Positions 63,153 to 64,000 of a stretch of DNA of 64,000 nucleotides are shown here, one piece after another. The translations under genes and the position numbers were made by a program. The notes under the pieces are model-generated. The model was not told the origin of the DNA and did no database searches. It saw only the letters and a list, made by a program, of their open reading frames with translations. Position 1 is the stretch's first letter; each line of letters starts with the position of its first letter. Source of the DNA: Dryococelus australis. Lineage: Eukaryota; Arthropoda; Insecta; Phasmatodea; Phasmatidae. The DNA is taken from the NCBI GenBank assembly GCA_029891345.1, contig CM057002.1, forward strand, positions 22,368,795 through 22,432,794, written 5' to 3'.

Positions 63153-63319
63153 CTTTACACAAACAACACTCTACTGGGGTAGAACTCACCAAGCACTTCA
63201 ACGACAAGTTGGTTGCTGGATTGGGTACAAGGCTGTCTCCAAAATGGCACTGGAGGTGTAGGTTTGGTCATCGCAGAGTGTGTCCCAAAGATCTTGGTGG
63301 CTGCTGCACTCACTGTCTC

Positions 63320-63800
63320 CTGGAGTTGATGTGTATGTTATGAATTTGATGACTATAGCTTCTGTAGATGAGAAATTATGAGCTTATAAAGGGGTTTAAC
63401 TTGTGTTTGACCCTGTGGTCCTGTTGTTGGGGTTTATGTGTTTGTTATGAATTTGATGACTATATCTTCAATGGTTTGGAAATTATGAGTAACAATGCTT
63501 GTGAAAAGATTTACGGCATAATTGACCTTACCATCATGATGGATATCAGGTACAATTTGTGTGTTTTTAATCAGATGACTATAGCTGAAATGGTTAGAAA
63601 ATGATGAGTAACTATGCTTATAAAAAGATTTACAGCATAATTGACCATATCAGAAAGGGTTTAAGGAAAAATTGACCCTTCCACCGTGATGGATATCAGG
63701 TATGATGTGTATGTTATGAATTTGATGAGTATAGCTTCAATGATTCGGAAATTATGCATAACTATGGTGATAAAAAGGCATAAGGCATAATTGATGCTAG
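63320..63800. repeat. Degenerate minisatellite, unit about 105-150 bp
   Basis: The word GTTATGAATTTGATGACTATAGCTT recurs near 63335, 63438, 63563 (diverged) and 63713; GATGGATATCAGGTA recurs near 63537 and 63688; GCATAATTGACC recurs near 63514 and 63633. Units differ by internal deletions. Confidence 0.8.
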
Positions 63801-64000
63801 CAGTCGACTCTAGAACCAAAATGTTGGTTGGAAACAAATGACAAACGAAGACGAGAGAGGAGGAAAGGAGAAATACAGACATAGAAATGGGAGCACTCGG
63901 AGAAAACCTCCAGATCGATAGAGCATGAAAAAAACATGGAATGATAGCACATGACAAATGACATACTGACCACCAAAATAGCAGAATCCAATATTGTGAT
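63801..64000. other. Right edge, nothing recognised
   Basis: Purine-rich text (63840-63930), no homology recognised. Confidence 0.3.

Larger units (their letters stand above)
59124..63210 (-). mobile_element. Degraded BEL/Pao retrotransposon
   Basis: Minus-strand order: gag-end zinc cysteines (about 63150-63207), protease (62395-63152), reverse transcriptase (about 61460-62123), RNase H (61051-61362), integrase with zinc-binding and core domains (59582-60313) and a C-terminal tail (59124-59555). The PR-RT-RH-IN order and the HHCVIKPKSTTTKLCVVFDAS style of RT opening are BEL/Pao features. At least eight frame breaks. No LTR pair or most of gag in view. Confidence 0.88.

Noticed and set aside
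63320..63800. CRISPR-like array
   Set aside because: Units are long, diverged and without unique spacers; a eukaryotic minisatellite fits better.

Overview
The window is nuclear DNA from an arthropod, most likely an insect. It is AT-rich, has introns of up to 6.8 kb with GT-AG borders, contains three conserved animal genes, and is otherwise packed with transposable-element debris. The elements include Ty3/gypsy and BEL/Pao retrotransposons, a CR1/L2-like LINE, a tRNA-derived SINE family, and non-autonomous hAT, PIF/Harbinger and pogo DNA elements. The combination of a PUB domain with two C-terminal RanBP2-type zinc fingers in one gene points to the insect Tamo branch of the SPATA2 family. The species cannot be named from sequence alone. 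Nothing suggests a prokaryotic or viral genome.

Layout: (1) 183-5831, plus strand: three exons of the mitochondrial ETF-beta lysine methyltransferase gene (ETFBKMT/METTL20), 5' end not resolved. (2) 6-21.6 kb: intergenic repeats, including a 1,688-bp hAT-like element with a perfect 8-bp target duplication, SINE copies, an inverted-repeat MITE family and a short tandem array. (3) 22050-25511, minus strand: NEURL2, a Neuralized (NHR) plus SOCS-box E3 adaptor in two exons. The 116-nt SOCS-box exon is too short to stand out as an ORF. (4) 26.5-28.7 kb: broken Ty3/gypsy pieces on the minus strand. (5) 29.45-33.86 kb: two same-orientation copies of a purine-rich LINE, one nearly full and one a 3' stub. 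(6) 34861-47599, plus strand: tamo/SPATA2-like gene in four exons, with repeats filling its introns. (7) 47.6-64 kb: more repeats: a second hAT-like element, a pogo-like element that lost its catalytic core, a PIF/Harbinger-like element, a BEL/Pao element on the minus strand, and a degenerate minisatellite at the right edge.

The three genes are not an operon and share no evident pathway: ETFBKMT modifies a mitochondrial electron carrier, NEURL2 is expected to recruit substrates to a cullin-RING ligase, and Tamo/SPATA2 acts in NF-kB/ubiquitin signalling. I found no new multi-gene system. The most informative results are the gene models built across introns and several internally deleted DNA transposons whose ends and target duplications can be read directly.
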